Assembly: GCF_000582685.1 (NCBI RefSeq) | Contig: NZ_ALWD01000002.1 | Coordinates: 62,001-126,000, forward strand | Direction: 5' to 3' | Length of the DNA: 64,000 nucleotides | From: [Scytonema hofmanni] UTEX 2349 | GTDB lineage: Bacteria > Cyanobacteriota > Cyanobacteriia > Cyanobacteriales > Nostocaceae | Shown here: positions 42,664 to 52,029 of the stretch, piece by piece | Numbering within the stretch: position 1 is the stretch's first letter | Layout: the number at the start of each line of letters is the position of its first letter | Notes under the pieces: model-generated | Databases searched by the model: none | Seen by the model: only the letters and a program-made list of their open reading frames with translations | Told to the model about the DNA's origin: nothing | Program-made: the position numbers and the translations under genes

Positions 42664-43065
42664 TTATTTTATTTCAAGTTTATTTTCAGGAAACGAACAC
42701 TCCACAGTAATCTTCATATTACTTTTAGCCGTGCCTTTTGTTACATAAGGAATACCTGCTTCTCCACCTAATTCAATGCCAAATTCTAAAGTAACTTTAT
42801 TTACATTAGTAATGGGAATTTGCTTAAATGCATTTAAGGAACAAACAGTATAAGCCCGAATTGTGGAGTGAATTACCTGAAAATTTTGGATCATTTTTTG
42901 CCGTATTTGCACGGGACTCATTCCTTTACCAACTAGTGCTTCTTCCTCCTCTTCTTCAAAAGTGGTTTCTGGCTCGACTAAAGCAAAGTCCACGTCTTCG
43001 CTAGCTTCGATATAGATAATCGTGTTGTCATCTAGCTTGATCGGTGTAAGCTTGGTCATTATCAA
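42664..43065 (-). CDS. Trypco1-like (CU044_2847 family) protein
   Basis: 133 aa. N-terminal LTPIKLDDNTIIYIEASED, an acidic middle (TTFEEEEEEALVGKG), then VNKVTLEFGIELGGEAGIPY and TKGTAKSNMKITVEC match the trypsin-co-occurring domain 1 pattern. Such domains were described in computational work on NTP-dependent conflict systems and pair with trypsin, caspase or STAND proteins. It is divergent from the caspase-STAND-WD40 gene, with 123 bp between the starts. Confidence 0.75.
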   Translation of the reverse strand: MIMTKLTPIKLDDNTIIYIEASEDVDFALVEPETTFEEEEEEALVGKGMSPVQIRQKMIQNFQVIHSTIRAYTVCSLNAFKQIPITNVNKVTLEFGIELGGEAGIPYVTKGTAKSNMKITVECSFPENKLEIK

Positions 43066-43188
43066 CTCCCAAGAGTAAATAGCTCAGTAATTACCACAAT
43101 TTCTAAATTACTCTTTCCGGAAAATTGAATTGAGATTTTGTAGCACCTAAGTAATAATGCTATTCAGCAGTTATCTTAGGGGTGTGCT

Positions 43189-46100
43189 ATGAGCCGGGAT
43201 GCATTGGTAGTTGGTATTAATTTTTATGAGCCTTCGTCTAAACTATGTAAATTAACGACACCTGCACAAGATGCGGAGGCTATCGCAAAACTGTTAGAAG
43301 ACTACGGAGAATTTAACGTAACGCGACTACCTGCAATGGGGTTTAAAAAGGATAAGACGATTCGCGTTCATTCATCAAATCCAGTGAATTTCGTTGATCT
43401 AGAAAAAGCAATAACCCAACTGTTTAAGCCAGAAAGCACACAGTTGCCAGAAACAGCGCTACTGTATTTTTCTGGACATGGGTGGGTTAAACCCAATGGT
43501 TTGAGAGAAGGATTTTTAGCAACCACTGATTTTAATGAAGAACATGGTAAATACGGCTTATCTCTAAGATGGTTGCAGCAACTCTTACAAGAAAGTGAGA
43601 TACCGCAGCAGATTATCATTTTAGATTGCTGCTATAGTGGAGCATTGCTAAATTTTGATGCTGAGGCAAATCCGGGCAACAAGGGAAAAGTGCGAGACAG
43701 ATGCTTTATTGCTGCTTGCCGTGATTTCGAGATTGCTTATCAAGAAATTGGTAAAGCACACAGTGTACTTACTAAAATACTGCTAGAAGGACTGGAACCT
43801 CCCCAACAAGGATGGGTTACTAATTACCGTTTGATAGATTTACTGAGTCAGAAACGCAACTCTTTTCCCCAAACTCCAGTCTATTACAACTCTGGTGAGG
43901 TCATCAACCTCACCAAGATAACCGTGGTAGCTACAGAAAAACCTGGGACTAAATCAGAACAAGCTATTTGTCCTTACAAGGGTTTGAAAGACTTTGAGTG
44001 TAATGATGAAGACGTGAAGCACTTCTATGGGCGAACAAAGTTAATTGACGAGTTGATATACAAACTGGACACTGGTAATTTCTTGGCTGTGTTAGGAGCA
44101 TCAGGAAGTGGTAAGTCTAGTGTTGTGAAAGCAGGTTTACTTTATCAATTAAAGTTAGGACGCAAATTATCAGGTAGCGAAACTTGGCAGTTTAAAGACT
44201 TTCGACCAGGAGATCACCCCCTGCAAAGTTTAGCATTAACATTTGTGAATTCAGAGGTATCAGATGCTGAGAAAAGTTCACAGCTAATTCATGCTCAAAA
44301 TTCTATTGCCCAAGGTGCAGCTGGTTTAAAAGCGTTAATTACAGTTATTCAAAAGCCCGTCTTGCTAATGGTGGATCAGTTTGAGGAAGTTTTTACTCTT
44401 TGTAAGAATAATGAAGAACGAAAGAATTTTTTTGATTGTCTACTAGGTGCTTTAGAACTTTCAAGTAATAATTACTATCTAGTAATAACCATGCGGGCGG
44501 ACTTTTTTGACAAGTGTACTGAATACAGTAATTTGGCTCAAAAGATTCAAAACCATCAAGTCATCGTCTCTTCCATGAATAAAGAAGAGTTAAAAGATGC
44601 GATCAAGAAACCTGCTGAAAAAGTTGGTTTAGAGATTGAACCTGAATTAGTCACTCAAATGATTGCTGATGTTGCTGAGTCGCCGGGAATGTTACCGCTT
44701 CTGCAACATACTTTATGGACATTGTGGAACCAACGCAAGAGCGATCGCCTAACAGTGCAAGCTTATATTAATCTGGGTGGCATCCGAGGAGCCTTAGAAA
44801 AAACAGCCAATCAAGTTTACGATGATTTATCATCAGAAGATGAAAAACAGATAGCCCAGAAAATCTTTTTAGAACTCACACAGCTTGGTGAAGGTACTGA
44901 AGATACTCGCCGACAAGTACGTAAGCAAGATTTGTTAGACTCCCATTCTAACCCTAAACTAGTCGAGCAAGTTCTCCAGAAACTTGTGAGTGAAAAAGTC
45001 AGGTTACTCGTGACTAGCGCAATCGTTCAAAAGGGAGACTCCTCCAAGCAAGTCGAAAAAGGAAGCCGCTCAAAGCCAGTGGAAGTTGTAGATGTTGCTC
45101 ACGAAGCACTAATTCGTCATTGGGATAAGTTGCGTCAATGGTTAAATGAGAGTCGAAACAATATCCGCATAGAGCGAAAAATTGAGGCTGAAGCGAAAGA
45201 ATGGATAGCCAGAAATCGCGCTGAGGACTATCTCCTAACAGGTGGAAAACTGATAGAAGCAGAAATCTTTCTCGAATCGCTCAAAAAGCATCCTGTTCGA
45301 GTGTTTTTTGACAAAAATGCACAGGAATTTGTTGAAAAAAGTATTCAAAGAAAACAAGAAATAGAAGAAAGAGAACGCCAAATAGAAAGAGCCGAACAAG
45401 AACGAGAGCGAAAAAGAGAACAAGAAGAACTTCAAAAACAAAAGCAACGTTTGTTGAGGAATAGAGTCGTACTTGGAGTAACAGTACCTCTGTTATTTGG
45501 GGCATTGGCTTGGATCTGGAACAGTAAGCAAAACACTGGAATCATAAAATTAGCGGAAAACTCAAACCGTCTCTCTGATTCTAATAAACAAGTTGATGCT
45601 TTAGTGGAAAGTATAAAAGCAGCTAACGCCTTAAAAAATCCACTTGCTATCATCACTTCCAATACCCGAACTAGAGTTGTGGCTACTCTTGGACGAGCAA
45701 TTTATGACCTAAAAGAAATTAACAGCCTTAAAGGTCACGGGAAGCGAATTGACAATGTTAGTTTTAGCCCAGATGGAAAGACTGTTGTATCGGGAGATCA
45801 AGATGGTGCTATCAAGCTGTGGAGTTTAGATGGAACGTTGCTGCAAACAATTCAGGGGCATACTCGTTTTGTTCGTGGTATTAGCTTCAGTCCTGATGGC
45901 AAAATGTTTGCTTCTGCAAGCAGTGATGGAACAGTCAAGCTGTGGAATTTGGCAGATGGCAAACTTATCCAAACATTTTTAGGGCATGGAAATGAAGTTT
46001 ATAGAGCAATTTTCAGTTCAGATGGAAAAACTTTAGTATCAGCAAGTACCGATGGTTCTATTAAGTTTTGGTCGTTGGATGGTAGCTTAATCAAAACGAT

Positions 46101-48366
46101 AAAAATAGGCTTTCGGATTTTAGACATGAGTTTCAGCCCTAACGGAAAAATCTTAGCTGCATCAGGGTCGAAGGACGGTACTTTCACATTATTAAACGTA
46201 AAAAATAACAAATCAACATCAATTGATACCAAGCAGTGTAATGAGAAAAGATGTCTGATTTTTGCTATAAGCTTTAGTCCAGATGGAAAATTTTTAGCAA
46301 CTGGTGGCGACAACGCTACAATTAAGCTTTGGAAGTCAGACGGAACATATATCGGAATTGTTGATAATATTGAAAAAGATAAAGATGAGCATACAGATAA
46401 GATTCGGGGGTTATCCTTCAGTCCGAAGATCCAATCTGGTGAATATCTGTTAGCCTCAGCAAGTACGGATAAAAGCGTTAGAGTTTGGTTTTTGAGGTCA
46501 AATTACGACAGCGAGCCACCAAAAAGTAAAGAATTAAAGCCAAAGAACTTGGAGTTATCAGGACATGACAGAGGAGTTTTAGCTGTAAACTTCACGGATG
46601 ATGGTCAAACTGTAGCTTCAGCTAGCGAGGACGGAACTGTTAAGCTTTGGAACATCGATAGTAGACTTAAATATCTGCCACATGACAAAGAAAAAGTCAA
46701 GAGTGTTAGCTTTAGTCCTGATGGAAAAACAATCGCTTCAGCCAGCCATTCTCCAAAGGGAAATCAGGGCAATATTAGCCTTTGGAATTGGAATGAAAAT
46801 AGCAAAAAATGGGATAAAAAGCTATCAATTGATGCACATAGAGGATGGATTTGGCAAGTTAGTTTTAGTCCTAATGGTCAAACATTAGCGTCTGCTAGCA
46901 ATGATGGAACTATCAATCTTTGGAGTCGAGAAGGTAAACTTCTTACTTCAAAAAATATAGGTAACGAGTCTTATAGCATTAGTTTCAGCCCTGATGGAAA
47001 AACTTTAGCTTCCGGTGATGCTAATAAAAAAGTCATCCTTTGGGAATACAAAGGTGATTCATTGACTGAAATTCAAACTCTTTCAGATCATACAAATGGT
47101 GTTCGTAGTGTCAGTTTTAGTCCTGATGGTCAATTATTAGCTTCTGCTGATTTTAACAACATAATTAAACTTTGGAGGAAAGAAGGCAATTCGTGGGAGT
47201 TTCAAAAAAATTTAGTAGGACATCAAAATAGACTTCAAGCGGTTACTTTTAGCCCAGATGGTCAACTCCTAGTCTCTTCCAGTACAGATGGTACAGTCAG
47301 ACTGTGGAATCGGGATGGCAAATTAATCAACACACTGTATGGTCATACTCAAGGAGTTACTAATGTTGCTTTTAGCCCCGATAGCCAAATTATCGCTTCT
47401 GCGGGTGCAGATATAAGCGTGATTTTGTGGGGTCGTGATGGTAGTTTATTAAGATCAATTAAAAAGCATACAGACGGTGTCTACGATGTAGAGTTCAGTC
47501 CTGATGGTCAAACTCTTGCTTCTGCAAGTGATGATGGCCGAGTGATTCTTTGGAATTTGAATTTTGATCAGTTGTTGGAAGGGGGTTGTGCTTTAGCACG
47601 AAACTATCTACGCACCAATTCTTCCATAACTTCAGAGGTTCGCAATCTGTGTAAGATACCAGCAGTTGATGCTAAGTTGCTGATTGAGCAGGGAAGAGAT
47701 TTAGCACGTAAAGGAAATACTGAAGGAGCGATCGCTAAATTCAAAGAAGCTCAACAACAAGGTCAAACTTTAGACTTTAAACCAGAGGAACACGCAAAAA
47801 ATCTATTTGAGGCTTCTCAGCAATTAGCACAAGGATTGACAGCAGCAAAGCAGGGTAAACTCGAAGAAGCAGCAGCGGCTTTTGAAAAAGTGATCGCTCA
47901 AGAAGACCCAGCTTTTGCTAATTCAGGAATTAAACCCGAACAAGAAGCACAGCGCTTGTATGCCCTAAATCTTGCGGATACTGCTCAACTATTAATAGAA
48001 GGGGTGAAAGCTGCCAAACTAGTAATACAAGAGGGAAAAAGTAAAGAAGCAGCAGATATCAAAGCTTTGAAGGCTAGAAAAAAGAACGAAGCCTTCGATG
48101 CTATTAATACAGCAATCAAGCAAGACCCTGCGTACAATTCACCAGAAGAACTCAATCAAGAGCAAAAAACCTTAAAAGATAATGACATAAAAGTAATTGC
48201 TCAAAACCAAAACAAATATATTGATAAAGCCCTTCAATATTATCAGCAAGCAAAAGGATTATACCCACAAATTGAAATTTCTTCTTCAAGTTTCGACTTT
48301 TTGTGTCCTAGTGGTAACACACGGGGTCAATATGCTAAAGAGTGTTCACAAATCAAGCCAAGATGA
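43189..48366 (+). CDS. Caspase-STAND NTPase-WD40 protein
   Basis: 1725 aa. N-terminal caspase-like peptidase with His97 in YFSGHGW and Cys148 in ILDCCYSGA. A STAND/AAA-type NTPase follows, with Walker A GASGSGKS (303-310), Walker B LLMVDQFEE (392-400) and a winged-helix-like region to about 660. Then come a charged coiled coil and a membrane-like helix (about 763-777). About 14 WD40 repeats (FSPDGKTLAS, ...KLWN) span roughly 845-1460, and a TPR-like helical tail with GRDLARKGNTEGAIAKF ends the protein. This is a bacterial NLR/metacaspase architecture: WD40 senses, STAND oligomerises, caspase cuts. Regulated cell death or anti-phage defence is the likely role. Confidence 0.88.
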   Translation: MSRDALVVGINFYEPSSKLCKLTTPAQDAEAIAKLLEDYGEFNVTRLPAMGFKKDKTIRVHSSNPVNFVDLEKAITQLFKPESTQLPETALLYFSGHGWVKPNGLREGFLATTDFNEEHGKYGLSLRWLQQLLQESEIPQQIIILDCCYSGALLNFDAEANPGNKGKVRDRCFIAACRDFEIAYQEIGKAHSVLTKILLEGLEPPQQGWVTNYRLIDLLSQKRNSFPQTPVYYNSGEVINLTKITVVATEKPGTKSEQAICPYKGLKDFECNDEDVKHFYGRTKLIDELIYKLDTGNFLAVLGASGSGKSSVVKAGLLYQLKLGRKLSGSETWQFKDFRPGDHPLQSLALTFVNSEVSDAEKSSQLIHAQNSIAQGAAGLKALITVIQKPVLLMVDQFEEVFTLCKNNEERKNFFDCLLGALELSSNNYYLVITMRADFFDKCTEYSNLAQKIQNHQVIVSSMNKEELKDAIKKPAEKVGLEIEPELVTQMIADVAESPGMLPLLQHTLWTLWNQRKSDRLTVQAYINLGGIRGALEKTANQVYDDLSSEDEKQIAQKIFLELTQLGEGTEDTRRQVRKQDLLDSHSNPKLVEQVLQKLVSEKVRLLVTSAIVQKGDSSKQVEKGSRSKPVEVVDVAHEALIRHWDKLRQWLNESRNNIRIERKIEAEAKEWIARNRAEDYLLTGGKLIEAEIFLESLKKHPVRVFFDKNAQEFVEKSIQRKQEIEERERQIERAEQERERKREQEELQKQKQRLLRNRVVLGVTVPLLFGALAWIWNSKQNTGIIKLAENSNRLSDSNKQVDALVESIKAANALKNPLAIITSNTRTRVVATLGRAIYDLKEINSLKGHGKRIDNVSFSPDGKTVVSGDQDGAIKLWSLDGTLLQTIQGHTRFVRGISFSPDGKMFASASSDGTVKLWNLADGKLIQTFLGHGNEVYRAIFSSDGKTLVSASTDGSIKFWSLDGSLIKTIKIGFRILDMSFSPNGKILAASGSKDGTFTLLNVKNNKSTSIDTKQCNEKRCLIFAISFSPDGKFLATGGDNATIKLWKSDGTYIGIVDNIEKDKDEHTDKIRGLSFSPKIQSGEYLLASASTDKSVRVWFLRSNYDSEPPKSKELKPKNLELSGHDRGVLAVNFTDDGQTVASASEDGTVKLWNIDSRLKYLPHDKEKVKSVSFSPDGKTIASASHSPKGNQGNISLWNWNENSKKWDKKLSIDAHRGWIWQVSFSPNGQTLASASNDGTINLWSREGKLLTSKNIGNESYSISFSPDGKTLASGDANKKVILWEYKGDSLTEIQTLSDHTNGVRSVSFSPDGQLLASADFNNIIKLWRKEGNSWEFQKNLVGHQNRLQAVTFSPDGQLLVSSSTDGTVRLWNRDGKLINTLYGHTQGVTNVAFSPDSQIIASAGADISVILWGRDGSLLRSIKKHTDGVYDVEFSPDGQTLASASDDGRVILWNLNFDQLLEGGCALARNYLRTNSSITSEVRNLCKIPAVDAKLLIEQGRDLARKGNTEGAIAKFKEAQQQGQTLDFKPEEHAKNLFEASQQLAQGLTAAKQGKLEEAAAAFEKVIAQEDPAFANSGIKPEQEAQRLYALNLADTAQLLIEGVKAAKLVIQEGKSKEAADIKALKARKKNEAFDAINTAIKQDPAYNSPEELNQEQKTLKDNDIKVIAQNQNKYIDKALQYYQQAKGLYPQIEISSSSFDFLCPSGNTRGQYAKECSQIKPR

Positions 48367-48530
48367 TAACCTCAATTTTAGTATATATAAAGGGCAACAA
48401 TCTTACTTTGGGTTTCGGCTTTTGAAAGACCTTCATTGACTTGGTGAGTTTGACTTTGGTATGGTAAACCTTCTCCACCTTTGAGCCATTTTGTGTAGTG
48501 AAAGACATGAGTCTAAGAATGTAAACATTG

Positions 48531-48580
48531 CGCTCCTAAACAATTGAACAAGTGCAACTTTGTTCAATTGTTTAGGAGCG
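48531..48580. repeat. Perfect 21-bp inverted repeat between convergent genes
   Basis: Arms 48531-48551 and 48560-48580 are exact complements (start CGCTCCTAAACAATTG) with an 8-nt loop GTGCAACT. It lies between the ends of the caspase and relaxase genes. No T-run follows on either side, so it is not a standard terminator. It may be a bidirectional hairpin, a protein site or a mobile-element remnant. Confidence 0.7.
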
Positions 48581-48621
48581 GTGAAAAGAGCTAGTGACTC
48601 CCATTTAGTCACTTCGGAGCA

Positions 48622-50955
48622 TCAATCAATATCTAAGCCTTGGTCGCATGTCTGCTTTTTATGAAGCTTTTGTACCTCAGATTTTATATCTTCGTCAGTT
48701 AGTATCTTGTTCCAGCCAGCCATACCAGGGTTTATTCGTCTAGCCTGGGGTAAAACAGCAAGTATTTCTTCAGATACTGCATTGCCTTCTTCATCCCCTT
48801 TCAAACCCACTACGACATTAGGTAATTTCTCCAGAAATTCTTTGGGAATTGCTTTGACGCTATCGGCAGCCAAGTATAAAGTTGGCGTTTGATTAAAGTC
48901 CGGGTCAAGAGCCATTACTGAAAGCACTTCCACCGGATCGCTGGTAAGAACTGCTCTTTGAATTGGGGTAATGGTTGCTACCCAGAAGCAGCCCGTTGTT
49001 GTGTTCGGATCATCAGGGGCAGCTGTTTCATCGAAGCCAAGGCGAATAGAAGAGAATGTGCTATCATTCAGCACAAATGCCCCGGTCGGTTCACCGTCAA
49101 GAGTCCGCCCGACAAATACAGTTTGACCTTCATCGTCCGCATAGATCCAACCTTTGGCGTGCAAGAGTTTTACCATTTGCTCAGGCAGCAAGCGATCGCC
49201 TACCAAATACTCTTGCACCTTATGCCAGTTGTTCTCGTTTCGGTCGGGCAGCACTGGGGCTGAGATTTCTGGTGATGCGTCGTTCGTTTGTTGTTCCGGT
49301 ATTTGGGGCATCTCGTCAGACTGTGACGTAGGCATTGGCTCTGCCCTATGAAGAATTTGCTGCTTTGACTGCGATCGCCAACGGACACGCTTTGCTGTAG
49401 GCACTTCATCATCTTCAAGTTGGGTGTCAGATTCTTGGGTTTGTGCTTGGTTCATGGGTTGCCCCAATTGGTCGGGTTTCTGGCGCTGCGTGTCTGGTTT
49501 TGTTTGGGAGGGTGCCTGCTGATTAAACTCTGATTCTGACAACAGCCTGCTGTGTCGTTCCGCCAGCATTGATGGTTGTTCTTTTAGTGCGTCTTGATCC
49601 GGCTGCTGTTGTGCAACGCTCGTTGTTGCTCTAGCCTCCTTGGGTTGCTGTTGGTCAGTAAGTTGTTGCTGGTCAAGATTTTGGGCAGCCTCGGATTCCC
49701 CTTTGTGTAGCTTTGTTTCACGTTGGTCGCCATCCACATCTTTGGGTCGCCGTTGCTGCCCAATAGTCGAGGCGGTTCCTATTGTCACGTCAAAAAGCTC
49801 TTGTTCACGCTTGACTTTGCTGATGTTATCATATATAGCATTTTTTCCATAACCTGATGTATTGTCGTCCCCCAAGATAACCGACTGTTGTTGCTTAAGA
49901 CGCGATGGGCGAAGCCCCGCCTGAGGCGATCGCTTCTTATGCCGCGTCGTGGCTGCCTGTTGCTGCTGTTTTAGTTGCTCAAGCGATTGATTGACGGGGC
50001 TTGCGGTTTGTTGCTGGTCGCTGTCCAATCTGTCTGGCGCTTTTGGGTAATCAGGCGAGGTGGTGGTTTCGGTACGGGATTTTATCTCTTCCTCCTGGCG
50101 TTTCCGAATCTGGTTTTGATGTGCGAGTTGAGCCTGTTGTTGCTGCTGTTCCTCGGTCGGGCTACGTAATGCTTTCTCGATAGCTTCTTTCTCGCTGTAA
50201 CTAACACCCCTGTATTTCTGCAATCCTTTGAAAGTGTATGCTTTACCCAAGTGGGTGCCAGAAAAAGCGACGCCGTTTAGCTGATAGCTAATGCCCATTT
50301 CTCCGGTTGGTGTTGGCGACACCTTAACATCAATGCCTTGGTCTTTTAGCTGTTGAACCAAATCCGGCATCGTGGGACTATCTTCGGTCAGTTGGTCAAT
50401 TGTATCTTGCAGTTTCTTTCTAACGCTCGTTTCTCCGGTTCGGGAAAAGAGACGGCGTTCTCCCGTGGTTGGAGAGCGGCGGTCTTTTTCAAAGCTTGAT
50501 GATGCTGGTGTCAGTTCGTACTTATTCTCCAAATCCCTGATTAATTCCTCAGAACGTTTGTAGTCCTGCCATTCAGAAACAGTGGAGCCATTCAGTCTCA
50601 GACGGCTGGCTACAATATGAACATGGTTATGTTCAGTATCGGTATGACGCGCCAGGATGTACTGATTGTCGTCAAATCCCATACCTTGCAAATAATTTTC
50701 TGCGATCGCGCACCAAGTTTCATTCTCCAGTGTTTCTTCTGCTGGCACACTCAAGGTTGCATGATAAACAACTTTGCGGGTGGGCTTTTTAGTGCGCGTC
50801 CTCTCGTGACGCTGCACAGATAACTGAAATTCTTGGGATAATTCAGCTGGTGTCTCTCCTACCATATTGCCGCCTATTAGCTCGGCTCCTTCTTTGCCCA
50901 GCACATAGTCCAGACAGCCGTAAAAGTCAGTTCCCTTGATTTGCTTACCAATCAT
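48622..50955 (-). CDS. mobA: MOBP-type relaxase with C-terminal TOPRIM-like domain
   Basis: 777 aa. Residues 1-160 are the relaxase/mobilisation nuclease domain, including KVVYHATLSVPAEETLEN and the metal triad RHTDTEHNHVHIV (His104, 109, 111, 113). A Tyr near the N-terminus (Y12 or Y17) would be the nicking residue. A 400-residue Gln/Pro-rich linker carries an in-frame dispersed repeat near 49899-49940. C-terminal TLYLAADSVKAIPKEFLEKL and PNVVVGLKGDEEGNAVSEE resemble the TOPRIM/DUF3991 tail of some relaxases. It nicks oriT and pilots DNA through the T4SS. Its ATG overlaps the MobC stop (ATGA). Confidence 0.88.
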   Translation of the reverse strand: MIGKQIKGTDFYGCLDYVLGKEGAELIGGNMVGETPAELSQEFQLSVQRHERTRTKKPTRKVVYHATLSVPAEETLENETWCAIAENYLQGMGFDDNQYILARHTDTEHNHVHIVASRLRLNGSTVSEWQDYKRSEELIRDLENKYELTPASSSFEKDRRSPTTGERRLFSRTGETSVRKKLQDTIDQLTEDSPTMPDLVQQLKDQGIDVKVSPTPTGEMGISYQLNGVAFSGTHLGKAYTFKGLQKYRGVSYSEKEAIEKALRSPTEEQQQQQAQLAHQNQIRKRQEEEIKSRTETTTSPDYPKAPDRLDSDQQQTASPVNQSLEQLKQQQQAATTRHKKRSPQAGLRPSRLKQQQSVILGDDNTSGYGKNAIYDNISKVKREQELFDVTIGTASTIGQQRRPKDVDGDQRETKLHKGESEAAQNLDQQQLTDQQQPKEARATTSVAQQQPDQDALKEQPSMLAERHSRLLSESEFNQQAPSQTKPDTQRQKPDQLGQPMNQAQTQESDTQLEDDEVPTAKRVRWRSQSKQQILHRAEPMPTSQSDEMPQIPEQQTNDASPEISAPVLPDRNENNWHKVQEYLVGDRLLPEQMVKLLHAKGWIYADDEGQTVFVGRTLDGEPTGAFVLNDSTFSSIRLGFDETAAPDDPNTTTGCFWVATITPIQRAVLTSDPVEVLSVMALDPDFNQTPTLYLAADSVKAIPKEFLEKLPNVVVGLKGDEEGNAVSEEILAVLPQARRINPGMAGWNKILTDEDIKSEVQKLHKKQTCDQGLDID
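49899..49940. repeat. Dispersed repeat inserted in frame in the relaxase linker
   Basis: CGATGGGCGAAGCCCCGCCT followed by GAGGCGATCGC is a typical small palindromic repeat of Nostocales. Here it encodes part of the unstructured linker (SPQAGLRPS) and is tolerated in frame. Confidence 0.45.
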
Positions 50956-51377
50956 CCTGGTTGTTTTTTAACTATGTCTGCTGTAGTGCCTGCTTTGGTT
51001 TGGGAATTGTTTGTTTGGGTCTCGATTCCCGCTATTTCTTTACGAGTCTGGATCAGCAAGGACTGGAGTTGGTGCAGGAGGTTAAGGTCTATAGGGATGT
51101 CCTGTTGACATGAAGCTACCGAATCTTGTAGCGTGGCGGTTAGTTTCTTCAGGTCAGCACCAATGCGTCCTAATTCCCTGTAGGTGTCGATAGAAATGTC
51201 TGTGATGATAGGGGGAAGGTGGCGAGATAAGGCGCATCTTCGTATATATTCGCTTAAGTTGTAACCTGCTTCTTTGGATTTGGCTTTCACTTTTTGATAA
51301 TCCGAAGCATTGAAGTGGACGGGAATGTTGCCACTGGTGAGAGGCGATTTGGCACTTTGCTGTGTTTTCTTTGGCAT
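50952..51377 (-). CDS. mobC: MobC relaxosome accessory protein
   Basis: 141 aa from the ATG at 51377 (MPKKTQQSAKS); a longer frame to 51455 adds unlikely residues. IPVHFNASDYQKVKAKSKEA and YNLSEYIRRCALSRHLPP is a ribbon-helix-helix of the MobC type. DTYRELGRIGADLKKLTATL is the conserved MobC tail. It binds oriT and helps the relaxase. The stop overlaps the relaxase ATG. The intergenic space 51378-51501 is the first place to look for oriT; it contains the short dyad GCCCAAGAGGGC near 51421-51432. Confidence 0.8.
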   Translation of the reverse strand: MPKKTQQSAKSPLTSGNIPVHFNASDYQKVKAKSKEAGYNLSEYIRRCALSRHLPPIITDISIDTYRELGRIGADLKKLTATLQDSVASCQQDIPIDLNLLHQLQSLLIQTRKEIAGIETQTNNSQTKAGTTADIVKKQPG

Positions 51378-51501
51378 TGTTAAGGTTTTTAAGTTATGAG
51401 AATAAAAAAGTTTTTGACAGCCCAAGAGGGCAGGTGTGCTGTGGCGGCTCTTCAAGAAAGCAAATGAGTCGTGTTGATGTCAGCTACTTGTAATCGCTTT
51501 T

Positions 51502-52029
51502 TTAATCTACCGAGGTGCTATCAAAGATATGCCCGCATCGATAGCACCGGGCTTGACGCTCCCACTTAGTTAGGGCAGGCAAATAGACCTCTTTTTTGTA
51601 GCGAGCATTGACCCGATTTCTTTTCCAAAGCAACAAGCAAGTAGCGGCAACCAAAATAATAATCAGTGGTACTGCTGCTAGGCTAAGAATTTGCACCCAA
51701 GCTTCTAGAGGAAAAAAGCCAATCGCCACTGTGAACATTGACCAAATTGCTTTTATTAAAATCCCCGCGATCGCAACAGCGATGACAAGTGCCCACTGCT
51801 CGTAAACTTTCCCGACATTTTTAGGCAAAGGAGGAGCCACTCGTTGGGCTAGTCGTGTTTCTATTCGACCTCCACTGCTAAAGTTGCCAGATTCGCTGCT
51901 GATGCCGTGTCTACCAAAATGGATACCTTTGTAACTTCCGGTAGCTTGGGTATCGGCAATTTCCTCTTCATAAATAGCTTTAAGCTTACGAGTCTTCGTG
52001 CTGTTGCATTGGGGACATTTAATTTTCAT
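51502..52029 (-). CDS. Zinc-ribbon membrane protein
   Basis: 175 aa. N-terminal IKCPQCNSTKTRKLKAI and C-terminal ARCYRCGHIFDSTSV form a CxxC...CxxC zinc ribbon split by two membrane helices (WALVIAVAIAGILIKAIWSM, ILSLAAVPLIIILVAATCLL). No known family name. It lies upstream of mobC in the same orientation and might be a transfer accessory, which is inference from position. Confidence 0.6.
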   Translation of the reverse strand: MKIKCPQCNSTKTRKLKAIYEEEIADTQATGSYKGIHFGRHGISSESGNFSSGGRIETRLAQRVAPPLPKNVGKVYEQWALVIAVAIAGILIKAIWSMFTVAIGFFPLEAWVQILSLAAVPLIIILVAATCLLLWKRNRVNARYKKEVYLPALTKWERQARCYRCGHIFDSTSVD

